Source: Flexamia atlantica (lineage: Eukaryota > Arthropoda > Insecta > Hemiptera > Cicadellidae). From it: a stretch of DNA of 64,000 nucleotides. The notes under the pieces were generated by a model. The model was given only the letters and a program-made list of their open reading frames with translations. It ran no database searches and was not told where the DNA came from. A program made the translations under genes and the position numbers. Below are positions 35,691-47,925 of this stretch, piece by piece (position 1 is the stretch's first letter; every line of letters begins with the position of its first letter). The stretch covers positions 1,922,001-1,986,000 of the forward strand of contig JAQJVK010000019.1 in assembly GCA_035578135.1 (NCBI GenBank), written 5' to 3'.

Positions 35691-36961
35691 ATGTCAGTAA
35701 AATACTGTAAGATAACAAACACAAACGATACACAAAGAGTACAACTGACAGTACACACAGGGAAAATATTATTTCCGATTAAAGCACGTGTCTAGGCATA
35801 TTTAATAAAAAAATTAGATTGCCTTCAGATATCACTATTCTGTTTTAATCAATTAGACTTCCTTTCATCACGTGTTCAAGAAAGATAACTATAAATGAGA
35901 AAGTAAATAACAACTATGGTCACCTTGGTAAGGCTTAAAAATTGCTGATATTTAGAACCCAAACTCCTAAAACTAAAAATTAAATCAATTTTGTCAGAAA
36001 ATAATTATAATTACTTTAACTTAATATAATAAGCTCTAATCTAAATTATAAATCAATAACGTGTAATCAATGCAGTTTTTTTATAAAGCCATTAAGAAGC
36101 ACGAAAAACAATACAAAGTGACTTCGTATATACCACATTTATTCTTATTTTAAAAATATTATTCTACATTTAACAAACCATGCAAACATTTCGTCCCTAT
36201 AGCAATTCCAATATATAACGTTTAGATCAAAAGATTTTCGAACAATTAGTCGAACTGTTGGATAGCGCGTTGGCCGCACATCCAACCCAGCAAACAAGCA
36301 GTTTATGTCGGCGAGTAGGTTGGAAAAGAGGTTATTGACGTACGAACATTTTGTCGAGTCATCCAGAGGTTCGACCAACTGTTATACTGTTATTGAGGCC
36401 TTGAATAGCTAAACAACTAAACTTGGATGGACTGTGATAAAGTATTTAGAGTTTTAAAATAACTCGTTGTATACTAAAGGAAATGACTTACCATGGTGAA
36501 AGTTGTTTATTTCAACTTGAACTTAAATGCTTTATTCATCTGTTCTTTGAGGATCTTGTTTTCTGAAACATAATAAATAAGTTGTAAAAAGAATAATGCA
36601 CACCTTTCTTTCTTTAAAAGACATTTTAAGGTGGGGTATCCAGCATAATGCACATCTTTATTTGTTAGAAGAAACTCGATAGAGTTTTTGTAGAATTGCA
36701 TTGACTTAACAAATCTCAGAAAGATACTATTAACAGCCTAGAGTATGATGTGTAGACAGATATCTTAATCTGTTTTAAATATTGACTTTTACTTTACTCA
36801 GTTTCAATCACGGTTTAAAACCATAAAGCCAATCCTTTAAGACTTGTGATGCAAAACGAAATGCTAAACAGACACAGTAGCTATCAAAAGAACGTCAGTT
36901 GAACAAGCTGTAATTTCGTGAAAAACTATAAACATTATACAGCATTATATAATCTACATTG
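35691..36961. other. Intron or upstream sequence, no gene recognised
   Basis: AT-rich. A minus-strand open frame at 36145-36378 (about 77 codons) and one at 36507-36701 show no recognised motif. Near 36959 TTGAAATACAACAAATGTAG precedes the LINE fragment and recurs near 38231. Confidence 0.45.
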
Positions 36962-38108
36962 AAATACAACAAATGTAGATTATAAGTGAAATCAAGTACC
37001 TTGGACTGGTAATTAATTCAAACCTCTCATGGAAAAGTCATATAGATAAATTAAGGAAAGAACGATGTGGATTGTTACATGCTAGGAAACTTATGTCCAG
37101 AGAAGTTATTGTTAAACGTTTATCATGCACTTGTCAGTTCAAAATTAAATTATGGTTTGTGTTGCTATGGAGACTATGCTATGGAGACTATTATTGCTAC
37201 CTGACTACATTATCATCCATAGTAATTTTACAGAAGGCATTTGTTAGAATTGTGTTGAAGGAAAAAATTGGACGTTCTTGGCCATTATTTCTTTCACTTA
37301 AAATTCTTCCTCTGAGGCATTTATATATTTTTAAGGCTTTTTATATTTTGTATACAATCTTATATATATTATTAGCGTCATTAGCGATTATTATATATTA
37401 TACAAGTTTAATTTTTTTTCAAGCATTTTGTGTTTTGAAAGTCAATATAATCTTAGATATTTTAATATTGCACCAGTTCCCAGGCCAAAGTGTTCTTTTT
37501 ATAGACATTTCTATAAATTTAATGCCCCAAGGATATATAACTCTTTTGCACTACAACAGTCAAAAGACTTTACAACAGTCAGTCTTTTGTCTTGACTCAG
37601 TTGTCAGGTATATACAGTGTCTAAAGGAATGGTTGTTTAAATACGAAAATGTAGAATTTCTGTTTCAAATTGTAGGTTAATATAGTTCTCCCTTCACTGA
37701 AATTCTTCTCATGTAACAGTTATGTATTAGTTCTCATGTATTAGTAGTAATGAATTATTATAATTTTGGTACTTAAGTTGTGTGCGTGATATTACTAATT
37801 TATTTATATAATTTTTTTTATAAATGAAAAATAGCAACATATTATTTACAAACAAATATCCTAAAAAGTTTTTTTTGCATTTTAAGGAATTTGATTATTT
37901 ATACTATGTAAGTTACTTTGTAATGATGCTAAGTGATGGAGACCCCAAAACAGGCTATGCCTAGGGGGTTCCTAGGTTCATCCATAACAGTAATACACGA
38001 TAGTTCTATAGTATCTTGCATATATTTATGAATATTGTATTGTATGTATCTTTAAATTGTATCAATGTAATTTTATGGATAAATAAACGTTTATTCTATT
38101 CTATTCTC
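36962..38108 (+). mobile_element. LINE 3' half, plus strand
   Basis: The plus strand encodes SEIKYLGLVINSNLSWKSHI then DKLRKERCGLLHARKL, the K-LG--ID--L-W--H block after the LINE reverse-transcriptase palm. Later frames are broken. The 3' end is marked by AATAAACGTTTATTCTATTC and a TTCTA-type simple tail at about 38085-38108. The palm and endonuclease are absent. Dead, 5'-truncated copy. Confidence 0.75.
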
Positions 38109-40794
38109 TCCTATTATAGGCTTTACGAATAGTTTTTTAAAACATCAAATAAACATTAAAGCAAAAGAACAAGTTGTCGAATATTTGGAGCGAACGTTGA
38201 CAGGAGACTTGCTTGGCGATCCTCATCCGATTGAAATACAACAAATAAATGTAGATTACAACCATTCAAATATAACTTAGTTTAGCTGCGTCAATTTTAA
38301 ATAAAACTCAAATTATTGATATCCCACAGAAATGCTCTCTACAGAGCAATGATTAAACCTATTTATGTTGCACCCAGTGTTGGAAGGTGTCAGCGAAATA
38401 AACGGGTGTTGTACAAAGCTTCACATAAAAACAAACATTGTTCAAATTCAAAACTTCATTACGACTTCTCCAGTCTGATTATCTGATTATTTAATTATAA
38501 AAAAATAAATGTTCTTTTACAAAGGCCTACCTAACATTTTTTCTTCGTTTACCCATAACGAAGATTCAGACCAATAATAGCAATTTATATTCAAATCCAA
38601 ACACTTGAAAATATGGAATAAGTTCTGGGATTGTCTCAATTTAATTTAATGAATATTAATTTAAACATCATTGTAATCTTGTTTCTTTTACTTGAATGTC
38701 GATTACTCCTGTTCAAGCAAACTATTATTATTGTTATTATGCAAACTAACAATTCTTGTTGTCAGACAATCCTATATTATTCGAATATCTAAATATTATA
38801 ATCCTGCTTCCTAAGTACCCTTCCCTAACGCTGCTATTTTAATTAATTCTCTCCGTGTATTCCGACTTCACAACAATACTGTTTGGATCAATTGAATGAT
38901 AGCGCTGACAAGTATTACTAAATAAACTCATCCTTTTCGAGTTATAAAGTACACACAAAATAATTAATTTTTTTAATATATATTAATTTGTAAGCCGCAA
39001 AAAGAATAAATTAATAATCAACCAATATTCTTAAAAATAAGAAGCTTAACAGACTGGATTGCCCGAACTAGTAAACAAAATTTGTTAAACACTTGTTATG
39101 TTCTATAAATTAACATCAATTTTGCAGCTATTAGCCAATATCTCTGCTAAATGGTTTGATATGAACTGCAACTAAATGCAGTGGGGAATCCTTTAATTTT
39201 ACCTTGGTTATATTAAAAAGAATTTCACTTTAGTTTAATCCTCATAAAAGCTTGTGATGTATTTTTTTCATTTTCAGTGCTGAGTAACAACGTTTCGTAT
39301 GCGAACATCAGTTTCAAAAACCCCCGAAAAAATAGATAAAACCAGGAGCTATCCATGGTTTTGCTCCTATAAAAAGTATACATTTTTACTCGACTCATTT
39401 ATGCCATATGCAATCTTCACAAAAATCTATTTCTCCTATTCCTTAATTATTTAGATTAACAAAGTGTTATAGCATTAGTTAATTATTACGGGTTTAGAAT
39501 GTCCCTCCTGCAAGCTTGTTAGCAATCCTAACCCCTTTTTAAAATTGGGAAACCCATTTTCAGAGGGTGCTTTACAAAAAAGAAAAAAAACAAATCAAAT
39601 ATTCCGTTCATCGGCCGACAAACATTTTATCGTTTAGAAGTGAAGGCTCAAAGTATAAAAATGGAAAACCATTCCGAAGATATAACTTAAAAAACTTCAA
39701 TTATTTATTTAACTGGGCAGCATTTTTATTAATTAGGTCATTAAAATGTTCCTATACAAATTTTTTTGGACGTTACACAATTAACACATGAAGCACCAAA
39801 TGGTAGGTACTCAATGCTGGGAGCTACCAATAATTTTATTACTAGAAACTTTTTTTTAAACGTCCACTCAAACATTACGCAATAAATATTCGTAAAAGAA
39901 ATGAAATCGGTACCACACTTTCAAAAATAATTTTAATCGATTTTTCCATGTCTTAGAGCGTATTTAATTAATAAGAGGTTACATATCTCAATAACTGTCT
40001 TCAATCCTTATAATCACATAACTACGATCATTATAATTATCATAACCAAATGGTTTTATCAGGATCGAATAGAGAATCATTAAGGTAAGTAGCCTTTTAC
40101 GATTGAATGTGACGATTCTGGGATTGGGTGATTTAATTATATATACAATTTTTACAATGCTATAATACAGCCATAGCCAATTACAATATAGCATTAATAT
40201 AAGTTTACATTAATAAAATATAGAAAAACATGCAACATTATCAATGTGTAAGTTACATACAACAACTGTGTTCATTTTTATGTCCATTTCTTGCTTTTCC
40301 TGCTAACTATGACAAAAATATCCAATAAATATTCAATGAAGATAAATATACTTAAATATTTTTAAAAACGAAAGTCAGTTACAATGAATTAATAAATAAG
40401 GTTGAGAATAAATGCTTTTACTTTTAATGTATTAAAAGACAATAAATAATGATTTTGTTTAATTTTCGATTAAAATACATAAACGAGTTTTAAATTTTGT
40501 AAAAGTATCATAAAAAACAACTAAAGTTCCGGCCAAATCATTAGGCGGGTGGCGAAAAATGGAAACTCCAGCTGTATAAATTAATTGATGTTAAAGACAC
40601 CTCTGCTCCTTTACACAGTTAATTAGTTGAACATTTTTCCACAGAGAGAGGCACATTTACTTGGATATATTTAAAGAACTTACTCAGTTGATTTGGAGGA
40701 CATAATCAAAGGGTATTACTGCCTATAACTTCAGGTGGGTAAATGATCGGCCAAAAACATATTTTGATCGCCAGCAGCGCACTCACTCACCCGT
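38109..40794. other. AT-rich sequence, no gene recognised
   Basis: About 2.7 kb of AT-rich sequence with only short open frames of no recognised family. The phrase TTGAAATACAACAAATAAAT near 38231 echoes the one before the LINE at 36959. A GGCCAAATCATTAGGCGGGT word at 40532 and its inverse near 40790-40808 (CCCGTCTAATGATTTGGCCG) suggest a foldback or TIR element of about 280 bp spanning 40525-40812. Confidence 0.5.
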
Positions 40795-41222
40795 CTAATG
40801 ATTTGGCCGGAACTCTAGGTCAAAATTTAAGGAATTATAATGTCTCATCATTAAGTTTGATGGAGAGAAATAACCAAGATTGGTTCTTGTAAAACAAGGT
40901 AAAAACAATTGCGTACTACGGGAGCCGCGGCGAGGGGGAGCGAAGTCCAACTGTGATAAGAGAGCGCCGTCGTCCAGCGCCCCATTCGCAAGTTTATGAA
41001 GATACAAGAGACTTATAATCTTATGTCTTTTTGATAGACTCTGTATATTTAAAAGTTTCAAAAGATCAACATAATGGGATCATTTGCATAAAACCCAAAT
41101 GTTTTAAAGTGTAGGTATCTTACGAATTTGTTTTGAACATTTTCGAGTATTTCAGACAGGTAAATTACACGAGAATTCCAAACAATCGATGCATACTCTA
41201 ACTTTGACCAAACCAATAAATA
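40795..41222 (-). mobile_element. LINE reverse-transcriptase C-terminal fragment
   Basis: The minus strand encodes LVWSKLEYASIVWNSRVIYL and, after a frame break, LLNIQSLSKRHKIISLLYLH then KLANGALDDGALLSQLDFAP and FTRTNLGYFSPSNLMMRHYN. This is the thumb and C-terminal tail of a LINE polyprotein, of a different family from the one at 9.4 kb. It ends about 120 bp from the candidate first exon. Confidence 0.75.
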
Positions 41223-41344
41223 ATACAACAATTTTAATGAATTTGTATTTCGTAAAAAAGTACCTGACGTAAAGAAATTATGAAAAAGTTTGTGCGAATT
41301 TGTAAAATAAATAACGAAAGTGAAGAGAATGTGGCCGGACTTAC

Positions 41345-41428
41345 CATGGGGAGGGTAGACCTAGAAGTGCGGGCGGCGCCCCGCCACCAATCCCGTGTAA
41401 TCTCGTTACTGCAGACCCGCGCTGACAT
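41345..41428 (-). CDS. Candidate first coding exon of the TRPC-type gene
   Basis: A GC-rich island in AT-rich sequence. After an in-frame TAG upstream, the minus strand has ATG and 28 codons (MSARVCSNEITRDWWRGAAR then TSRSTLPM) ending at a perfect donor ATG|GTAAGT. The phase is 0, which fits the phase-0 start of the exon at 26814-26654. Joined, it would give a 28-residue leader before ALRPGESREE. TRP N-terminal leaders are not conserved, so homology cannot confirm it. It could instead be a non-coding first exon, an exon of another gene, or chance; the intron would be 14.5 kb and contain the whole array. Confidence 0.35.
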
Positions 41429-41556
41429 GTGACCCGCCACTGGCTCTGGTGCACCAGACAGCAGACACTACAGTGGCCATACAATCTGGCGGTGGCGAAA
41501 CGTGGCAACCTTAGCTTTGTAAATGACTTCACGTTAGAGTCATCACTGTTTTCATA

Positions 41557-42127
41557 CAGGATGTCCCGGAACTCTGTGGAACATTTAATTAAAAACTGTT
41601 CCTTAAGTCGAGACGAACCTATTTCTCAATATAAACATAGATCGTCGGTGCCTTGTTTTTCGTCTGTCGGTCTGATTGTGTTTTTGCAAATTATCTTTCA
41701 ACTCAAGATTTATTTAAGATAGTAACTTCAAATTTTGTATAGATGTTTACCTCATGAGTTAAAATAAGTGAATGAAATTTTGTAACTGTAACTAACACCG
41801 TTCTAATATGGCGGCCAATTAAAATAAGTAATGTCAACGGGAAATTTGACTTCAAATATTCTAATCAGCTGTCATTTTGAAACGGATTTAGTTACAGCCA
41901 CAAAATTATATCCACTTATTTTACCTATTAAGATAAACATTTATACCAAATTTGAAGCTTCTATATTAAATAAATCTTGAGTCATAAGATAATTTGTATA
42001 AAACACAAGCAGACCGACAGACGAAAAACTAGGCACATGATTCCCTTGTTTATATTGAGAAATACGTTTGTCTCGACCTAAGGAACAATTTGTAATGAAA
42101 TGTTCCAGAGAGTTCCGGGACATCCTG
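41557..42127. mobile_element. Foldback element with CAGGATGTCCCGG tips, 571 bp
   Basis: Long terminal inverted repeats run from CAGGATGTCCCGGAACTCTG on the left to GAGTTCCGGGACATCCTG on the right. Similarity continues inward about 190 bp, so both arms read as the same peptide-like string (SRNSVEHLIKNCSLSRDEPI versus SRNSLEHFITNCSLGRDKRI) without being a gene. It lies just upstream of the candidate first exon and could affect its promoter. Confidence 0.8.
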
Positions 42128-42263
42128 TGTAGGAGTAGTTGAACATATTTTCAACAGATAGTACCGTAGGTCTCACAGTCAGACCAAAATAATTTTAGTT
42201 TTTAGATCATCGATCGTAGCTAATTCCATCTGCTCATTGGTCGCCGCGCCATCTTACTTAGCC

Positions 42264-43803
42264 CTGTACACATGAGAGCGCGTTGCAACGCGCGTTGATG
42301 AAGTACAGGCTGATTTTTTTAACGCGACCCATAATTTAGTTTTATTAGTGAAGGATTATTCCGCCCCAAGATACCGGATTTAACCCCACTATATTATTTT
42401 CTTTGGCAATACATAAAAAGTAAGGCCTACGAAAACAATTCACAGGATATTCAGCACCCCAAAACAAAAAACATAGCAAATTTAATACAATAAATTTAAA
42501 GATGTACTTTGCAGAACGTGTTCAGACATTTGATGGAGAGAGCACAACTTTGTTCAAATGTCAATGGCGGATTGTTTGAACACATAATGTAAGCTAAATG
42601 TGATCAAACTTAAATAATAGGTTGTATTAAATGTAAAGATTAACAACACGATAATCATTTCATATTTATAAGTGAATTATTCGATCTTAAAAATGGGTTG
42701 CGTTAAAAAACACCCAGTACTACAGAAAATATGGTGGAACAAGTCTGTGTACAGCTGCATACGCTTGTTATCAACTGGACGCGCATTGAAGCGCGCGTCT
42801 CGAGGAATTGGAACGCGGTATTTCAGGGCGCTTCGAATTCTTATGATCTAGATAAAGATCATAGTTTAATCGAGCGCACGCTTTAGTGCAGTGATCATCT
42901 ACAATCGAGGAAGAAAATGTGGTATTTTTTACACTGACCTCTTCAATGGAAAATTCGGAATACTAAACCAGATTAATAAAAATACCAGAATGGCAGGAAT
43001 TAGTTGAAATTTTTTCAGCAGAAAATAGTACTAAAGGGAGAATACAAAATTTTTGATAAGCGACACTTTTAATACTAAAAACATTTTCTTGAACGATTTA
43101 ACATGACATTGTTTATTGTAAGGCACTTTGGCTCATATTGTCTAACATGGGGGAAAATTCATAACAGACCGGAAAAATCCGGTAAATGTCAGGGAAAACC
43201 AAAATCAAAATATGGGGAAAGGTGGTACGAATGAGCCGTGAGTCAGTCTGTCACGTAAAATTAAGGACTTACTTTGTCTTCGTCTTGCGGTATAAAATCC
43301 AAATACATTTAGCCTTGAACTGGCGATCAACGCGGTGTCAACGCTGTGTGTGTGTACATTGCTGGTTATCTGACGCGGGCTGTAACCATCGATGTAAATA
43401 AGTACACTGGATCGGTAACTCAAGCCCCGCAACGCGAGCCGCCGGCAATGGTTGCGTTTAAGATTTTGCAGGGGCGATGGCCGAACAGATCTTTTGTCGG
43501 TCAAGTTGCACTGACCGTCTAGTTAAATATTAACTGTATTACTTAATAGTTATAGCAATGCATCTATTATAACAAGATTTACCCGTAAAACTGCTCCCAA
43601 ATCCGTGCGGTTTTAATACGGTTAACAATACAGTCTCACGCTTTTCCCCCAACGCCCCTTCAATTCGGCCCGGCTGCAACCCGCACGCACAGCTGTGTTG
43701 GCTCGGAAATCACTACACGAGACTTACGGGGAGCGAGCTATCCAGTTGTATTTATTTACATCGATGGCTGTAACACGCGTTGCAACGCTCTCATGTGTAC
43801 ATA
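42264..43803. mobile_element. DNA transposon-like element with TGTACACATGAGAGCG ends
   Basis: The left end TGTACACATGAGAGCGCGTT and its inverse at the right end (AACGCTCTCATGTGTACA) delimit about 1.54 kb. An internal inverted pair also exists (CCATCGATGTAAATAAGTAC near 43386 and TATTTATTTACATCGATGG near 43750). Another foldback relic is nested at 42310-42720. No transposase was recognised; the open frame at 43205-43504 matches nothing I know. Confidence 0.55.
42310..42720. mobile_element. Partial foldback element related to 16525-17313
   Basis: The left end (TTTTTTTAACGCGACCCAT) and right end (AAAAATGGGTTGCGTTAAAA) are inverted and match the arms of the element at 16525-17313. The right arm retains TTTGATGGAGAGAGCACAAC and CTAAATGTGATCAAACTTAA words. 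The centre is shortened. Nested in the 42264-43803 element. Confidence 0.6.
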
Positions 43804-44204
43804 GGACAGTCGGAATAAATTAAATGCAGCTGATAGCTTTTTTTGGTCATCTGGAGTACAGTATAATTTTGTAACTGGGTCGACCGAGTGAGTATAGTAT
43901 GAAGACTACAACAATCTGCGCACCAACTCGCCGTAGACTAATAAACTAAATAAAAAAGTGACTAAGCCCAGGTTTAGCGGTTGAGTCAGCGCAGCAAGCT
44001 CGCGACCAGTTTCCGACAGGTTATTCGACTGCCAAGGCATCTGTTTCATTGCCTAAGCAGCCCTCCAACAAATTCCACAGCTCGCAATTTATTCGACGTC
44101 TATAAACAAGCCAACCCGACTAGCTGCGCAGCTAATCGCCCGAATCTCTATGAGACAAACTTCGGACGCAAAATTAGTCAGATGAACATCTTGTCGCCTC
44201 GGAT
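43804..44204. other. No gene recognised
   Basis: Moderate GC content but no motif recognised in the short open frames on either strand. Confidence 0.45.
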
Positions 44205-44985
44205 GCCGGCGCACCGAAATTGCGCCGCATACCAAACTGACGAAAGGTTCTCTAATCCCTAACGTACATTGCACCGTGAGGGTGGCAGGTACATGTAGAC
44301 TGCAATGACTCAGGAATGTTACCCTCCCCCCCCCGCCTGACCAGTTGACGAACCACAAAATATTTGTACTCCACAAATTATTTATCAGTTTTGCATAAGA
44401 CACCTAAACGATAGGTAGCTCCATTCACGAGCAAGTGATCCGTTATAGTTATTTAGAATTAGTTGTTTATTGTATGCGATCTTCATTAAAAAATATATAA
44501 ATCAATGATATCAATACAGAAATAGCCCTTCAGAAAAATGTTATGAGTTGCTATATTCCAGCACCACATATAATAAATCGGACGATATAGTTGATAAATT
44601 AATTAGTTACCGGAAATATAAATCAAACGGTGCTGCGGTTAATCAAGTGAAATCATTCGTCCGAGGAACTAATCTTAAATTTTTGTAGAACACCTCCTTA
44701 TCAACCATTAAAGTAAGCCATCTGTATGAATTTTCAGATTCAGCCTGACTCCGTTGCTCACTCGCCACTTCCTTCCAAGGGGCGATAATGAAGGGTTTTG
44801 AAGGAATTCCTGTGTTCCGATTTCGAAGGCGAGGTGAGGAGTCAGTGCCCGGCTCCCTCAAGTGATTCTAGGAAGGGCTGCGGCGCAATATCGGTCTACC
44901 CCAGGGACAATATGTGGAGTCACGGCGCAATTTCGGTGTCTACCTGGGTTTTGCGGCGCAATTTCGGTGCGCCCTCGGATGCTGA
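44205..44985. mobile_element. Possible TIR element with GGCGCAATTTCGGTG ends
   Basis: GATGCCGGCGCACCGAAATT near 44207 is inverted at 44950-44985 (GCGGCGCAATTTCGGTGCGC). At the right end the GCGGCGCAAT-TCGGTG word is present three times in tandem (44880-44975). It is either a short DNA transposon or two members of a subterminal-repeat family. No coding content was recognised. Confidence 0.45.
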
Positions 44986-46639
44986 TAACAAAATTTCCAT
45001 TGTTATCCTTTTACCAAACCACTTTTTAAAGACAATCTTATATATGAGAAGGGTATTTGGTTACTACTGATTTATCTTCCAAGGGAATCAGAGCATAATT
45101 TTACTGCTTTACTTCCTGAGAAAAGAGCAAAACTAGATGTCTTGTACTTTCATGAACAAGAGTTCGCCACCTGTTTTATTATTTGTACCTTATCCATTAT
45201 AGAATAAGCCTGGCCAGAAATCTTGGCGGTTAAATAATCATTTCCACTAATTTTAAACACCTACTTTGGAAATAAAAAAGTATCCATTCTCAAAAACTTT
45301 AAACGTACTCAAAACGTTTTTAGAAAAATACCCGAGCTCCCATCCAATGTTTGTTAAAATACCCATCCAGCAGTTTTGGGCCATTCGCCAAGTAATTTGG
45401 CGACTCATATATCTTGATGTTTCGATCAAGGCAATAACAGGATGGAAAGTGGTTATTGACGCTCCGGCGCGGAATATGCAATGAGGGAAATGCATGCCAT
45501 GATTGCATCTACGTCACAAGGTAAATAATAGTATGAATACATGGGCGGGTGGAGTGGAGGTTCAAGTGTGGAAATATGATAAGCCTAAATAGGAAATGAA
45601 AGTTCGGTTTATTTAAGAAACGGCGGAGCCACTAGTTTGATCATTCAAAAAAATACATTAAACTCGGGTCTATGTCCGTGGAGGGTTTAGTGGATCAGAC
45701 AAAAGTCAGTCGTTTGATATTTGACGCTGTTGATATTCAGTGCGGGTATATTAAAATCCACAAACCTTTCAAAAATTGACTGGAGCTGAGAAAAATCTCC
45801 AACAGTTTTGTCTATTCGGAGGAAATTGCTTTTGCTATCACTAACTAGTTTCAAATTATAATTTGAAATTTGTATTGAATATGCTATTTATTTTAAATTT
45901 AAATACAATTATATTAAATTTGACAAATATAAATGTCAAATCTAAGAAGAAAGAATTAAGAAGATATACTTAGGAAATCAAAGAAGATATACTTAGGAAA
46001 TCCATTAAATGAACTTGACCCTGACTTTAATGATGTTTAGATTTAAGTTATTTTAATTGATTATTCTTTAAATTGCACACAATTTCAAAATTTTAAAGCC
46101 ACAAACTGAATTTGAATTTAAATCGTTTACTCCATTTTTTATTATAGTAACAGTATTTGCTACTACTTAATTAACATCAGACTTTTTATAAATTCCAAGC
46201 TTGATCAATCGTGTACGATCATATTTTTAACGATATTGTTAGAACAAAACCCACGTCAAACATTATATACTGACAAACTGAGATTAAAGTAATTTGTTTA
46301 CGTCAAAAAGTCATTCGCTCCAGAGGCTTGAAACTCAGTGTTTGATTGCATGAGAATCGAGTTATTTATAACCCATCGGAAAAATATTTTTAGACTGCGC
46401 AATGGTTTCCAACGTTATAATTCTATTTCTAGGCACTTTCCTAAAGGCGAAATGAATTGGAAGTCTCTCAAACGCATGAGGATAAAAATATATGGATTTT
46501 TGTCTTCGACATAAAAAATCGTTTTAGGCTTAGAAACCTTTTTTTCTTGAAGAGTGAAGTTTAAAGACTGGACTGTAAATGTCAAGAATTAAAGACAGAA
46601 TTTGAATATTATTAGTAGTGTATACATCGATTCTATTAC
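44986..46639. other. AT-rich sequence, no gene recognised
   Basis: Only a short tandem duplication (AAGAAGATATACTTAGGAAA, near 45957-46000) stands out. No conserved coding or RNA signal. Confidence 0.55.
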
Positions 46640-47925
46640 TAATAAATAAATAAATAACGTCTTTATTTTGGAGCGATTTTCAACGTACAGTAGAACCTCG
46701 ATTAACCGTCACTCTTTTATCCGTCACTCTCTGTTATCCGTCACTGCTTCCGGGCTCGCAATATGTTGTAAATTGGCGTCGCGCAAAGCACGGAAGAAAG
46801 TGCAAGCGCCATTGTGATCGAACGCGACTGTCCGCGGCTAATGACCATGAGTTTACGCCGAAAATCACCACTCCCACTCAAAGAGTGGTATGGGGGTGAG
46901 CGAGTTATTTATTAATCATTGGCATGTTGATTTTTTTGGTTATACGACACGCCTCGCAGTTCAGCGTTACACGGTGTTTGCTGTTACACAGTGTGTAGCT
47001 AGATACGTACTGTTAATCAACTGCAGTACAGTAACTGTTGATTGTTAATGATGGCTGAAAAACGAATACGAGTCGTACCAAAAAATAGGTAGGGCAGGAC
47101 CAAAAAATCAAAATTATTAAACGTTTGGGGAAGGGCGAAACAGCTACAAGTATCGAGCTGATTTATGGTGTTGGAGGACTCATTTAAAAGATGACGGACT
47201 ATCTTTTAATGTGAGGTTATGTAATTCCTTACGAACACTGAATGAGCTCAACATACAGTTTAGTAGGCCTGTAATTACCATTTTATGAATGTAATTTAAA
47301 TATTAATATGTATTATCCACTTATACAGGGTTTAATTTCTTCCGAAATATTTTAAATCTACGTATTGAACAGGTTTATAGTTAATTTCTGTTAACCGTCT
47401 ATTCTCTTAACCGTCATACTCCCGGTCCCGAGAGTGACGGTTAATCGAGGTTCTACTGTATACAGTTGTTTTTCAAAACAACTCAAGTCACAAAATCAAA
47501 CTTATAATAATAACAAAAATTTATAAAGCTATTTAAAATTTAAAATAATTATCTTCTAAAAATGCCTTAAAACTATTTTTAAAAGAGGGGTAGCTTAAGG
47601 ACTTCATTTGTTGAGGGACACTGTTGTAGATCTGAGGAGCGAAATAGGAGAACGCATTTCTGCCAACCTCAACCGTAACCCTTGGCACCTCAAGCAGCTG
47701 TCTTGTCGTGTGTGCCGGTCCCTGATCTCCGAGCGAACATTCAACAAACTTCTGAGGTACGGAGGGGTGCCTGATTGCAAGATTTCATGCACTAAGCATG
47801 CCACCTCGAACCTGAAGGAAAGCTTTAAAGGAAGTACCCTAGCTGCCTTCCGAGACTGACTTATATGGTCAAATTTCCTCAAGTCATATACAAACCTTAG
47901 GGCTTAAATAATAGCTTTAAGCCTC
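46640..47925 (-). mobile_element. LINE 3' end, interrupted by a pogo-like element
   Basis: The minus strand at 47604-47882 encodes KFDHISQSRKAARVLPLKLS then FRFEVACLVHEILQSGTPPY and LRSLLNVRSEIRDRHTR, the C-terminus of a LINE polyprotein. The 3' untranslated end is marked by the AATAAATAAATAAATAACG simple tail read on the plus strand at 46640-46665. A 771-bp element is inserted in the 3' part (46688-47458). A diverged relative is at 1-275. Confidence 0.75.
46688..47458 (+). mobile_element. pogo/Tigger-like MITE with transposase remnant
   Basis: A TA target duplication flanks 28-bp perfect inverted ends starting CAGTAGAACCTCGATTAACC, the classic pogo/Tigger terminus. Inside, the plus strand retains the start of the transposase helix-turn-helix in pieces: MMAEKRIRVVPKNR before a stop, then KIKIIKRLGKGETATSIELI YGVG in another frame. 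The DDE catalytic part is gone. Internally deleted and non-autonomous. Confidence 0.85.

Noticed and set aside
36145..36378. Minus-strand 77-codon frame as a possible channel exon
   Set aside because: No similarity to TRPC N-termini and no splice signals in a compatible phase.
41429..42123. Two related small proteins containing SRNS-EH and CSL-RD
   Set aside because: They are mirror readings of the two arms of a foldback element, not genes.
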